DNA of 64,000 nt from Myxococcales bacterium (lineage in GTDB: Bacteria; Myxococcota; Myxococcia; Myxococcales; Myxococcaceae), in the NCBI GenBank assembly GCA_016191815.1, contig JACPVI010000075.1, forward strand, positions 1 to 64,000, read 5' to 3'. A program made the position numbers and the translations under genes. This document shows, in pieces, positions 7,821 to 15,455 of the stretch. The notes under the pieces are model-generated. The model was not told the DNA's origin. It saw only the letters and a list, made by a program, of their open reading frames with translations, and did no database searches. Position 1 is the stretch's first letter; every line of letters starts with the position of its first letter.

Positions 7821-9565
7821 GCCGTCACCTGCTCGGAGACGAAGCGCAGCTCGGGGAGCGCCTTGCCGATGGCGGCTCTCAGCTCGGGCCTGTGGAAGGC
7901 CGCGCTGGAGAGGCAGGCGAGCGCAGAGCGACGGTCGGGAGGGCGGATGCTCCTCAGCGCGTGGCCGAGGAGCGGCAGGAGCTTCTCCGCCTCCTCGGGC
8001 TTTCGGGCGATGCGGCTCGCCACCTGCTGGGCCACCGCGCGCTTCACCTTGCCGCCGCGGTGCACCGAGAGGAGCGAGCTGACCCACACCTGCCTCAAGC
8101 TCCCCGGCTCGTAGGCGTGCTCCCGCGCGGAGAGGGAGGCGACCAGCCTCTGGCGGACGTCGTCGTGGGGGCTCTCCGCCATCGCGGTCCAAAGGAGGGT
8201 GCTCTCGCCGAAGCGGGTGTCCTTGTCCATCAGACCGAGGGCGCGGGCGCGGACGTCGGGGAAGCGCGAGTCCAAAAGCTCGCGGACCAGCTCCGGCCTG
8301 GCCTCGTCGTTCATGAGGAGGAGCTGGCACACCCAGTCCACCGCCTCCGCGCGCACCTTGGGGGCGGCGGCGGCGCCGAGCTTCACCATCTCGCGCAGGT
8401 GCTCGGTGCGGAGCTGCTTCCCCCTCGCCCACTTGAGCCCCAGCTCGGCCACCGGGGCGGTGCGGGCGCAGGCGAGGGCGATGCACTGCTCGAGCGAGAG
8501 CCGGTCGGGAGCGACGCTCTTCTCCACCAGCTCGCAGATGAGCGGGAGGGCCTGAGGATTCTCTATCTCCAGGAGTGCGAGCCACTCGTGGAGCGGCAGC
8601 CGCTCCAGCCCGCTCACGCCCTTTAGCAGCTCCGCGCCGAAGGTCTGCACCTCGGGGTGAGGGGACCGCAAGCAAGCACGGACCCGCTCGATGGGGACGC
8701 CCCTCAGGGAGCTTGGCTCGTCGCGCTTGAGCAGGGAGATGGCGAAGGAGCGGACGGTGCGGCTCTTCGCCGCGAGGCACAGCTCGAAGAGCGCGTCGGG
8801 GCAGCCCTTCCAGGCCTGGGGCGCGTACGGCGCGGGGGACAGCTCGGCGAGGGTGTGGCCTTCGGCGACGGTGATGCCCCGCGGCTTTCGGGAGAGCACC
8901 TTGGAGCCGTGGTAGAGCCCGTGCATCAAGCTCCAGGCGTCGATCAGCCGCTCCGGCTTGGAGAGGTGCTCGTCTTGGTAGAGGGCCAGCGCGGCGCGGA
9001 TGGACTTGCCGTAGCGGGCGGGGTCCTTCTTGGCCAGCTTCCGGAAGTAGCGGAAGGCGCGGCGCTGCAGATACTGGCGGGTGACCCGGGTGAAGGTCTC
9101 CAGCGGCTCGTAGAGCTGGTGGCCTTCGGGCGAGCGCCGGGGCTTGCCGTCGCGGCCCTTCTGGCGGCGGGCGCGGAGGGGAATCTTGAGATCGGGCCTC
9201 AGCTCGAAGGTCTCGGTCGGCTGCCGGGCGGCCCAGTCGAAGCCGGTGCGCTTCACCAGGTCCCTGCGCGAGAGGCGGTCGAAGGCGGCGAGGAAGTGTC
9301 CCATCGCCTCGTCGTCCTGGGCGGCTTCGGCGAGCTTGAAGAACGCCTTCACCAGCGGGCGGTGATGGGGCCGCTCGCAGCCGTCGTCGATGTAGCGCAG
9401 CAGCGCCTTGCGGGCGAAGGGACGCCCATCGCGGTACCACTTCTCGGCGAAGGACTTGAGCTTCTTCTCCGAGCGGCTCTGCAGCACCTCGTCGAGGAAG
9501 CGATCCTCGCCGGCCTCGAACAGCTCGTCGAGCATCAAGCTCGAGCTGGCATCAGCCTCCGCCAC
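7817..9565 (-). CDS. HEAT-repeat-like helical protein
   Basis: A 582-residue, mostly alpha-helical protein. From about residue 230 onward it shows degenerate repeated helix pairs typical of HEAT/ARM solenoids (for example around HPEVQTFGAELL, FPDVRARALGLMD and HDDVRQRLVASLS), each with the hydrophobic spacing and a conserved Asp/Val or Arg/Ala core. The N-terminal 220 residues are rich in Arg/Lys/aromatic residues (for example YLQRRAFRYFRKL) and could bind nucleic acid or a partner. No catalytic motif is seen. The start is GTG at 9565; an ATG ten codons later is an alternative, and neither has a strong binding site. It is the first gene of a minus-strand run HEAT-SWIM-retron RNA-RT, so any promoter should lie in 9566-9700. 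HEAT scaffolds usually hold together complexes, which fits a role as a sensor or adaptor, but this is inference. Confidence 0.75.
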   Translation of the reverse strand: MAEADASSSLMLDELFEAGEDRFLDEVLQSRSEKKLKSFAEKWYRDGRPFARKALLRYIDDGCERPHHRPLVKAFFKLAEAAQDDEAMGHFLAAFDRLSRRDLVKRTGFDWAARQPTETFELRPDLKIPLRARRQKGRDGKPRRSPEGHQLYEPLETFTRVTRQYLQRRAFRYFRKLAKKDPARYGKSIRAALALYQDEHLSKPERLIDAWSLMHGLYHGSKVLSRKPRGITVAEGHTLAELSPAPYAPQAWKGCPDALFELCLAAKSRTVRSFAISLLKRDEPSSLRGVPIERVRACLRSPHPEVQTFGAELLKGVSGLERLPLHEWLALLEIENPQALPLICELVEKSVAPDRLSLEQCIALACARTAPVAELGLKWARGKQLRTEHLREMVKLGAAAAPKVRAEAVDWVCQLLLMNDEARPELVRELLDSRFPDVRARALGLMDKDTRFGESTLLWTAMAESPHDDVRQRLVASLSAREHAYEPGSLRQVWVSSLLSVHRGGKVKRAVAQQVASRIARKPEEAEKLLPLLGHALRSIRPPDRRSALACLSSAAFHRPELRAAIGKALPELRFVSEQVTA

Positions 9566-9688
9566 GGCGGTCGGGCACAGTAGGAGAGGGGCCGTCCGGT
9601 CGCAAGGGCGCGGAGCGGCTCACCGGCCACAGGTGCGCCGGTTGAACGAGCGCGGTGCGGCCGAAGACTCCCAGCCTGTAAGCCGGCG

Positions 9689-9716
9689 TTGATCGATAGT
9701 ATATTGGTGTCATATA
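9689..9716 (+). promoter_or_regulatory. Candidate promoter of BrnT/CopG pair
   Basis: A -35-like TTGATC (9689-9694) and a -10-like CATATA (9711-9716) are separated by 16 bp in a locally AT-rich patch. The first codon of the toxin gene is 10 bp downstream. The boxes overlap the palindrome at 9699-9717, the usual layout for an autorepressed toxin-antitoxin operon. Assignment is by eye and could be shifted. Confidence 0.4.
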
Positions 9717-9717
9717 C
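9699..9717. promoter_or_regulatory. Palindromic operator GTATAT-N7-ATATAC
   Basis: A perfect 6-bp inverted repeat around a 7-bp spacer, sitting over the putative -10 region and 8 bp before the BrnT-like start codon. Ribbon-helix-helix antitoxins of the CopG type bind such palindromes, so this is the likely autoregulatory site. Confidence 0.6.
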
Positions 9718-9725
9718 GAGCCGAC

Positions 9726-10025
9726 ATGGGGGTCCTGGACGAGCTGGGGCGGTGCGTCGGCTTCGATTGGGATGATGGAAACGAAGGGAAGAACCGGGAG
9801 AAGCACGGGGTGTCCGACGCCGAGTGCGAGGAGGTTTTCTTCAACGATCCTCTCGTCGCAGGCACCGATGCGCATCACTCCGGGTCGGAGAAACGCTATT
9901 TCGCCTTGGGCCAGACGGACGCCGGCCGCGGGCTCTTCGTGGCCTTCGCCGTTCGCAGCGGCCGGATTCGGGTGATCTCGGCTCGGGGCATGACGCGGAA
10001 GGAGCTGGGGAGGTATTCGCCGTGA
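9726..10025 (+). CDS. brnT: BrnT-family toxin
   Basis: A 99-residue protein with the BrnT pattern: an early FDWDDGN followed by KNxxKHGVS, then ExxEVFFNDPL, an Arg/Tyr-containing strand (SEKRYFALG) and a final RVISARGMTRKELGRY. BrnT toxins are RelE-like ribonucleases that inhibit translation. Length matches the family (about 90-100 residues). The ATG at 9726 lies 8 bp after the palindrome. The gene overlaps the antitoxin by GTGA (10022-10025), so the pair is translationally coupled with the toxin first, the usual order for BrnTA. The region looks less GC-rich than its neighbours, suggesting acquisition. Confidence in family is high; activity is not shown. Confidence 0.88.
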   Translation: MGVLDELGRCVGFDWDDGNEGKNREKHGVSDAECEEVFFNDPLVAGTDAHHSGSEKRYFALGQTDAGRGLFVAFAVRSGRIRVISARGMTRKELGRYSP

Positions 10026-10312
10026 AGGCCCGAAAGAAGCTGCCGAAGTTCCGTTCGGAGGACCAGGAGCGCAAGTTCTGGGGGCAGGCCGATTCCACCG
10101 ACTATGTCGATTGGGCTCAGGCGAAGCGAGTAGTGCTTCCTGAGCTCAAGCCCTCACAGCGGACGATCTCCCTGCGGCTTCCCGCGATGATGTTGGCTGA
10201 ACTGAAGTGGCTCGCCCACAAACGTGACGTGCCCTACCAGTCTCTGATGAAGGTTTTCGTGGCCGAACGGCTTGCGAAGGAACTGCGCGGTCCGCGGCCG
10301 GCGAGGGACTAG
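10022..10312 (+). CDS. CopG-type antitoxin
   Basis: A 96-residue antitoxin partner. Its GTG start at 10022 overlaps the toxin stop codon. The N-terminal part (KLPKFRSEDQERKFW, then DSTDYVDW) matches the toxin-binding leader of CopG antitoxins of type II systems, and the C-terminal part (TISLRLPAMMLAELKWLA) is a ribbon-helix-helix DNA-binding segment. It should neutralise the toxin and repress the operon through the palindrome at 9699-9717. The symbol brnA could apply, but the sequence also fits the general CopG antitoxin family, so I leave it unnamed. Confidence 0.85.
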   Translation: MKARKKLPKFRSEDQERKFWGQADSTDYVDWAQAKRVVLPELKPSQRTISLRLPAMMLAELKWLAHKRDVPYQSLMKVFVAERLAKELRGPRPARD

Positions 10313-10406
10313 CGCACTCGGATCGCCTCGGGCGCGAACCGGCGCCTGGGGTCGGATCTCCCACCACGCGCCGCTACGGCTATCCTTGGGGCCCGGGAGG
10401 TCGTCC

Positions 10407-12617
10407 ATGCGCAACTTGCTGGCTGTGCTCTTGCTCGGCCTTGCGCCTCCTTCGCTGGCCCAGGTCTCCGCCCGCTCTCCGGCGATAGACGTCCACGTCC
10501 ACCTGGGAGGGGTGTGGAACTACCCGGGCGTGCCGCCGAGCTTCTCGGAAATCACCACCTCCATGGCCCAGCGCAACGTGCAGGCGGTGGTGGACTTCAA
10601 GGCCGGCGCCCTCGCGGACGGCGGCACCGCGATGGGCATCTACGGCTCGCGGGTCGACACCCGGCTCTCCCAGTACCCGGACCGCACGAAGTTCAAGCTG
10701 CTCGCCAACGTGCCGACCAGCAACGAGTGGCAGAAGTTTCTGGGCGAGAGCATGCCCGGCTATCCGCAGTGGGCGGCCTCTTTGGCGGAGGACGCCATCT
10801 CCCGAGGCGCCTCGGGAATCAAGTTCCGCTACAACGGCGGAGGCCCGGAAGGGCCCGCCCTCACCTTCGCCTCGAACGGCGACCTAAAGGCCATCGACGC
10901 CCCTGAGTTCGACTTGATGTGGAAGAAGCTCGAGGAGCTGCGCGCGCCGGTCCTGATGCACTTGGGCCCGGCCTACCTCGCGGACTACTCCCCCACCAAC
11001 TGGGCCAAGGACTGGTGGTTCGAGCTGCTGATGCACCAGCGGGAGCGGGTGCTCCGGCGCTACCCGAAGCTGCCGCACATCGGCGCGCACCTCGGCTCGG
11101 GCATCGGCGCCCTGGACTACCAGGCCGAAATGCTGAGCCGCTTCCCCAATTACTTCTGCGAGCTGGGCGCCCACGTGAGCAACGACATCTTCGGCACGGT
11201 GGACTCGATCGAGAAGGCCTTCCTCGAGAGGCACCAGGATCAGCTCGTCTTCGGCACCGACTACATGGAAGCCACCATGGGCTGGCTCACCTCGTACCTG
11301 CAGCGGCTGGACATGATGCTGCCCTTCATCGAGGCCTGGCCGATCTCCAACTCCGTGTTCCAGAAGTTCTACAACGGCAACGCCAGCCGGATTTTCCGGA
11401 TGGGCACCTCGAACACCGCGCCCCAGGCCCACCCCGGCTTCGCCCGCACCGCGGTGGTCGGCCAACCGGTGGTGCTCAGCGGCACCGGCAGCCTCGACTA
11501 CGAGGGCTCGGCGCTCAGCTATCAATGGAGCCAGGTGGAGGGACCTCCGGTGGCGCTCTCGAACGCCAGCTCCGGCGCGCCTTCGTTCGTCCCGGTCCTG
11601 GAGGCCGTCCACACCTTCGAGCTGACCGTCAGCGACGGGGCCCTCACCAGCGCCGCCCGGCAAGTCGCCGTCAACGCGGTGGCCGACGGCGAGGTGTTCG
11701 TCGAGGCGGACGGGAAGGTGGTGATCGAGGCCGAGCACGCCAGCCGGAACACCCCTCGCGGCACACACCAGTGGAAGCTGGAGACCGCGGCCGCGGGCTA
11801 TTCCGGCGACGGTTACCTCGAAGCCTCTCCCGACAACGGCTTCTCGGTCGCCGGGTCCTTCCGGGCGGTCTCCCCGCAGCTCGAGTACAAGGTCTTCTTC
11901 ACCTCTCCTGGCTCGTACGTGGTGCTCCTGCGCGGCTCGGGGCCGAACCTCGGCGGCGACAGCGTGCACCTGGGGCTGGATGGAGAGGAGGTCCGCTTCG
12001 CGGATCAAATCGGCCCCTTGACCTCCTCCTGGAGCTGGATCCGCCAGACCCAAGACTACGACGCGCAGCTCCAGCAGGCTCGGGTAGGCCTGGCGGTGGT
12101 GAACGTCGCCGAGCCCGGGCTGCACACCATCCAGGTGTGGATGCACGAGGACGGCTTCCGCCTGGACAAGCTGGTGCTGGCCCGGCACGCCGCGGTGTTG
12201 AAGAGTTTTCCCATCTTCGACCCCGGCACCGGCGCCGGCCCGCCGGAGAGCGTTCGGAAGTCGCTCGGCGACCTCGCCGATGCTGGGACGCCCCTCCTCG
12301 ACGGGGGCGCGGACCTCGACGGCGGCGGTGACATGGACGGCGGTGCGGGCAGTGACGGGGGTACCGAAGGAGATGGCGGCTTTCCCGACGCGGGCGGCGA
12401 CCCGAAAGCCGGTCGTCCCGGCTGCGGCTGCACCTCGGCCTGGTCGCTCGTGGGCTGGTTGGCGCTGATCGGGATCGCCCTCCCCCTTCGCAGGACGGGC
12501 GATGACGGACGGCCCCGGTCGGACCGGCCTCGTAACAGGCCATCAGCTCGCCCGGCATGCAACAGGCGGCCGAACGGAGTCGTCGCCGGGCGCGGGACTG
12601 TCAGGCCCGGCGCCTGA
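10407..12617 (+). CDS. Secreted amidohydrolase with Ig-like, CBM-like and MYXO-CTERM parts
   Basis: A 736-residue exported protein. After a signal peptide (1-19), residues about 25-330 form an amidohydrolase-2 type TIM barrel with the metal-binding DVHVHLGG, later MHLGP, GAHLGSGIG and FGTDYM signatures. An Ig/PKD-like beta domain follows (about 345-425: VVLSGTGSLDYEG), then a carbohydrate-binding-like domain opening with VVIEAEHASRN. A Gly/Asp-rich linker (about 630-665) leads to a MYXO-CTERM-type tag: GCGCTS, a hydrophobic helix and Arg-Arg. The ATG at 10407 has GGGAGG upstream. Oddly, about 40 Arg/Pro-rich residues continue past the tag, although such proteins normally end right after the arginines. 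The tag DNA is duplicated at 14729, so the original 3' end may have been displaced. Substrate is unknown. Confidence 0.82.
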   Translation: MRNLLAVLLLGLAPPSLAQVSARSPAIDVHVHLGGVWNYPGVPPSFSEITTSMAQRNVQAVVDFKAGALADGGTAMGIYGSRVDTRLSQYPDRTKFKLLANVPTSNEWQKFLGESMPGYPQWAASLAEDAISRGASGIKFRYNGGGPEGPALTFASNGDLKAIDAPEFDLMWKKLEELRAPVLMHLGPAYLADYSPTNWAKDWWFELLMHQRERVLRRYPKLPHIGAHLGSGIGALDYQAEMLSRFPNYFCELGAHVSNDIFGTVDSIEKAFLERHQDQLVFGTDYMEATMGWLTSYLQRLDMMLPFIEAWPISNSVFQKFYNGNASRIFRMGTSNTAPQAHPGFARTAVVGQPVVLSGTGSLDYEGSALSYQWSQVEGPPVALSNASSGAPSFVPVLEAVHTFELTVSDGALTSAARQVAVNAVADGEVFVEADGKVVIEAEHASRNTPRGTHQWKLETAAAGYSGDGYLEASPDNGFSVAGSFRAVSPQLEYKVFFTSPGSYVVLLRGSGPNLGGDSVHLGLDGEEVRFADQIGPLTSSWSWIRQTQDYDAQLQQARVGLAVVNVAEPGLHTIQVWMHEDGFRLDKLVLARHAAVLKSFPIFDPGTGAGPPESVRKSLGDLADAGTPLLDGGADLDGGGDMDGGAGSDGGTEGDGGFPDAGGDPKAGRPGCGCTSAWSLVGWLALIGIALPLRRTGDDGRPRSDRPRNRPSARPACNRRPNGVVAGRGTVRPGA
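12433..12482 (+). repeat. Direct repeat L, MYXO-CTERM coding
   Basis: This 50-bp segment matches 14729-14778 at 49 of 50 positions, in the same orientation. It encodes the hydrophobic part of the MYXO-CTERM tag of the upstream amidohydrolase. The two copies bracket the AbiE-like gene pair. Confidence 0.85.
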
Positions 12618-13428
12618 CACTGGTCGCCAGGAAGCGGCGGATCCCGGCCGCCAGCGTGCCGCCGATCTGCTCCGCGAGCGGAGCAGGGCTTCTCCCCGAC
12701 TCCCGTGCGATCTCGGCTGCGGCGCGAACAGTGTCGCTCGGAAGCTCCAGCGCGGCCGCCATCTCGATGAGCTTCTCGCGTGCCGACTTGCTCAGGCATG
12801 CACGGACCTTCGCGGCGCTCTCGCGGAGTTCCTCGTCCCGGCCCGCAAAGAGCACGAGTGTGTCGAAGGCGTACAGCACGTCCTTGGTGCGCTTTGCGCG
12901 ATCTGGTCGCTGGGTTGAGACAAGGAGCTTGTGAAGGGCGTAGGCGACCGGGTTGGGCAGCTGGACCTCGATGGTCGCTGCCACGGGATAGCCGGTTTCA
13001 CCCGTGAGCTCGACCTTCCAGGGGCTCACGAGGAGCACGTCGAGCCCCTTGATCGTCGAAGCCGAGACGCCCCCGATGTCCCTTGTCGGAGGCGGGGGCC
13101 TTCGGGAGCGCGGCTCTGGGGTCAGAAACTCAATGGGCGCGCCAGGGTACGCCGGGTGTACGTAGTCAGCGACAGCGGGGCGCTCGTCTCCTGGCTTGGG
13201 CCTCATCGAGAAACCGGCGGCGGACAGCCTGCTCGAGATATCGACCGAGGTTCGCGGCCCGCTGAACAACACGTCGACGTCCTTGGTGACGAGGGGTTGA
13301 AGTCCCGACCGCACGGCCAGCGGATGGAGGCAAAGCAACCGGTGAGCCCACCCGCCGATCACGAGGATTTCACTCGAGGCCGGGCCGAGCGCCTCGAGGA
13401 ACCGCACGAGAAGTTCGCGGTCAGTCAT
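12601..13428 (-). CDS. AbiEii-like nucleotidyltransferase
   Basis: A 275-residue protein with a nucleotidyltransferase fold. The active-site pattern is IGGWAHRL (40-47) followed by TKDVDVLF, supplying the paired Asp residues that bind metal in AbiEii/MenA-type toxins, with a later strand APIEFLTP as the likely third acidic position. The C-terminal helical half resembles the substrate-binding part of such enzymes. In known systems the toxin transfers nucleotides to tRNA or other targets and is silenced by the partner. Its ATG at 13428 overlaps the partner's stop by 8 bp, so translation is coupled with the regulator first, as in AbiE. The DNA of this pair looks less GC-rich than the flanks. It could instead be a GrbA-like or chromosomal nucleotidyltransferase; target unknown. 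Confidence 0.7.
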   Translation of the reverse strand: MTDRELLVRFLEALGPASSEILVIGGWAHRLLCLHPLAVRSGLQPLVTKDVDVLFSGPRTSVDISSRLSAAGFSMRPKPGDERPAVADYVHPAYPGAPIEFLTPEPRSRRPPPPTRDIGGVSASTIKGLDVLLVSPWKVELTGETGYPVAATIEVQLPNPVAYALHKLLVSTQRPDRAKRTKDVLYAFDTLVLFAGRDEELRESAAKVRACLSKSAREKLIEMAAALELPSDTVRAAAEIARESGRSPAPLAEQIGGTLAAGIRRFLATSVRRRA

Positions 13429-14647
13429 GCTCGCTCAGGCACGGGGCGATGAGATCGCGCCACAATCGCTCGCCGAGTTCAGCCCCTCGAGCCGCGTGAT
13501 GTGACACGTCCATCCAGGTCTGAAGCACATCGGTGAAGTGGTAGACAAGCTGATCTCCGAGGTCGGGATCGGGTTGGTGAAGCGCTCCGCGGAAAAGCGC
13601 CTCTGGGAAGCGCGGCACGCGAATGATGAGGTCGAAGGGCTCTTGAGCGCCAACAGGAATTGCGTCGATGTCGTGAAGGAGCTTCTGATCTACCGGCGGA
13701 CCGTCTCGGCGGCGGAGGTAGACGATGTGCGGTGCATTTGCCACGTGGCGCTGCCCCAGGTGCTCGGCCGCGTCGAAGAGCCCAAACACCAAGTCCAGGG
13801 ATGGATCACTGAATCGCTGCTCGAGCATCCAACGGGCGGACGTCAACGCCGAGTCCTTCAAACGAACTCGGTACTGGAGCCGGACGCCCCTAGCCAGCGC
13901 GGCTCTCCATCGACCGAGGAGCTCGCTGACGCGGACGAGCTCGATGGACGCCCGCCGGGGGTCGACGAAGCCCTCCGTCCTGAGCCGGTGCAAGAGGCGA
14001 GTCGCGACTGGCAGCGACACGTCGGCAGCCTCCGCCAGAACCGACGCGTTCCGATACGGCGCGCCTTCGGGCCGCCACAGCTGCGACCGCGGGAAGAGAT
14101 CAGACAGCAGAACCTTGAGCACCCACTGGTTCAGGTCCGTGAACAGCTCGCCAGACACCGAGGCTTGCGGCACCCGCGGCTTGAAGCCTGCTGGCTGGTC
14201 AATGGACAACCCACTGGACCTCACCACCACGCGGCCGGCGTCATCGGCGATGCCCCAACCCACGCCACCACCAGACTCCTGCATGAACTCCACGAGGCGT
14301 GCCTCGAGCCTTTGAGAGACTCGTGGTGCCGAGACGACTGCCAGCGGCTCCGGGTGAGTCGTCGAACCAGCGACCTCCGCCCGTGCCCTGAGCACTGCCA
14401 CGGCGAGCGCCCCCTCAAGGCGGTCACCGCGGACCTCCGGGCTGCGTTCTACCCAGCAGAGGAACGACCGCCGGCCGGAGCGCAATGTGAGACCTTCAAC
14501 CCTCCAGCCGCTCCGTTTCACTGCTGTTGCGAGCGCAGCAGGGAGGTCCGGGCTCGTTTTCGTGCTCAAGAGCAATTTCTTGCTCACGAGAGTATTCTTG
14601 CCCACGAAATGGGGCCGGGTCAAGGCCCCCTCCGCGCCGCACCTCAT
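13421..14647 (-). CDS. AbiEi-like winged-helix regulator
   Basis: A 408-residue protein with a central winged-helix segment (about 200-250: NASVLAEAADVSLPVATRLL, then LRTEGFVD) and a C-terminal domain ending in DVLQTWMDVSHHAARGAEL, the pattern of AbiEi-type antitoxins, which cap and repress the partner toxin. The N-terminal 190 residues form an unassigned domain. I chose the ATG at 14647 because AGAGGAG sits six bases upstream; a GTG at 14587 is an alternative without a binding site. An inverted repeat (GAGCAA-N4-TTGCTC, near 14570-14585) lies just inside the coding region and could be a regulatory site. It is the first gene of a two-gene unit with the nucleotidyltransferase. Inferred role: antitoxin and autorepressor. 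Confidence 0.65.
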   Translation of the reverse strand: MRCGAEGALTRPHFVGKNTLVSKKLLLSTKTSPDLPAALATAVKRSGWRVEGLTLRSGRRSFLCWVERSPEVRGDRLEGALAVAVLRARAEVAGSTTHPEPLAVVSAPRVSQRLEARLVEFMQESGGGVGWGIADDAGRVVVRSSGLSIDQPAGFKPRVPQASVSGELFTDLNQWVLKVLLSDLFPRSQLWRPEGAPYRNASVLAEAADVSLPVATRLLHRLRTEGFVDPRRASIELVRVSELLGRWRAALARGVRLQYRVRLKDSALTSARWMLEQRFSDPSLDLVFGLFDAAEHLGQRHVANAPHIVYLRRRDGPPVDQKLLHDIDAIPVGAQEPFDLIIRVPRFPEALFRGALHQPDPDLGDQLVYHFTDVLQTWMDVSHHAARGAELGERLWRDLIAPCLSEHD

Positions 14648-14728
14648 CGCAGCTCCTCTGGGCGACCTTCGCCCGGAGCTCGCGCTCCACCTTCGAGCGC
14701 AGTTCCTGCACCTTGCCGGCCTTCAGCG

Positions 14729-14802
14729 CCTCGGCCTGGTCGCTCGTGGGCTGGCTGGCGCTGATCGGGATCGCCCTCGGCTTCCGCCGGACCGCGCGCT
14801 AA
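14729..14802 (+). pseudogene. Displaced MYXO-CTERM tail (direct repeat R)
   Basis: The first 50 bp (14729-14778) repeat 12433-12482 with one mismatch. Translated in the same frame it gives the tag helix ending LGFRRTAR and a stop at 14800-14802, which is how a MYXO-CTERM protein should finish. No signal peptide, CGC motif or coding body precedes it, so it is an orphan 3' end. It may be the original end of the 10407-12617 gene, pushed downstream by insertion, or the remnant of a second tagged gene. Confidence 0.7.
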
Positions 14803-14884
14803 GGCCCCAATCCTCCGGGAAACTGGCTCCCCTGGCCGTTTGTGGCCGAATGGGGGCCCCAAGGGTCTACCGAGCGAGGTCGCG

Positions 14885-15451
14885 ATGGAGGAGCTTGCCC
14901 GTTGGCTCGAGCGGGCAAAGGAAGGCGAAGAAGCGGCGTACCGCGAGCTGTACCGCCGCTTCCGACCGCCAGTGGTGCGCCTGGCCTCCGCCTTCGCCTC
15001 CCTGGACCGAGACGAGGTGGAGGACGTGGTGCAAGAGAGCTTCGCTCGCGCCTTCCGGGCGCTCCCCAAGCTCCGCCAGGCGGCGGCGTTCGAGCCCTGG
15101 CTCTACTGCATCGCCCGAAACCGCGCCCGCACGCTCGTCACCCGCAAGTCCGCCACCGCCAAGGTGCGGGAGGAGTTGGCCCAGGAGCCCGGCGAGGCGC
15201 CCGGCCATCTGCCCGCCTTCGTGCAGCGAGAGCTGGACGCCGAAGAGGTGCGCCGGCTCATCGCCGAGCTGCCCCAGGGTTCCGAGCGGCGCACCGTGGA
15301 GCTGTTCTACCTGGAGGGCGAGCTGTCCGCGAGGGAGATCGCCAGCCAGCTCGGCGTGGGGAAGAGCGCGGTCACCATGCGGCTCGAGCGCTTCCGTGCC
15401 CGCATCAAGAAAGAGCTTCTGAGGCGGCTCCTCGCCTCTCGCTGGGAGTAG
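14885..15451 (+). CDS. ECF sigma factor
   Basis: A 188-residue sigma-70 family factor of the extracytoplasmic-function type. Region 2 occupies about 8-80 (AAYRELYRRFRPPVVRLA, DEVEDVVQESF, AAFEPWLYCIARNRA) and region 4 about 120-180 (AEEVRRLIAELP, LEGELSAREIASQLGVGKSAV, a helix-turn-helix that reads the -35 element). It directs RNA polymerase to its own regulon. I used the ATG at 14885 with GAGG just upstream; an earlier in-frame start adds 15 residues with no domain. It is the first gene of a five-gene lipoprotein operon, 4 bp ahead of its anti-sigma partner. The regulon and signal are unknown. Confidence 0.92.
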   Translation: MEELARWLERAKEGEEAAYRELYRRFRPPVVRLASAFASLDRDEVEDVVQESFARAFRALPKLRQAAAFEPWLYCIARNRARTLVTRKSATAKVREELAQEPGEAPGHLPAFVQRELDAEEVRRLIAELPQGSERRTVELFYLEGELSAREIASQLGVGKSAVTMRLERFRARIKKELLRRLLASRWE

Positions 15452-15455
15452 GCCG

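Noticed and set aside
14496-14711. Minus-strand 71-codon frame with a coiled-coil-like start (VERELRAKV)
   Set aside because: It overlaps both the AbiEi-like gene start and the displaced MYXO-CTERM tail in conflicting frames and has no binding site.
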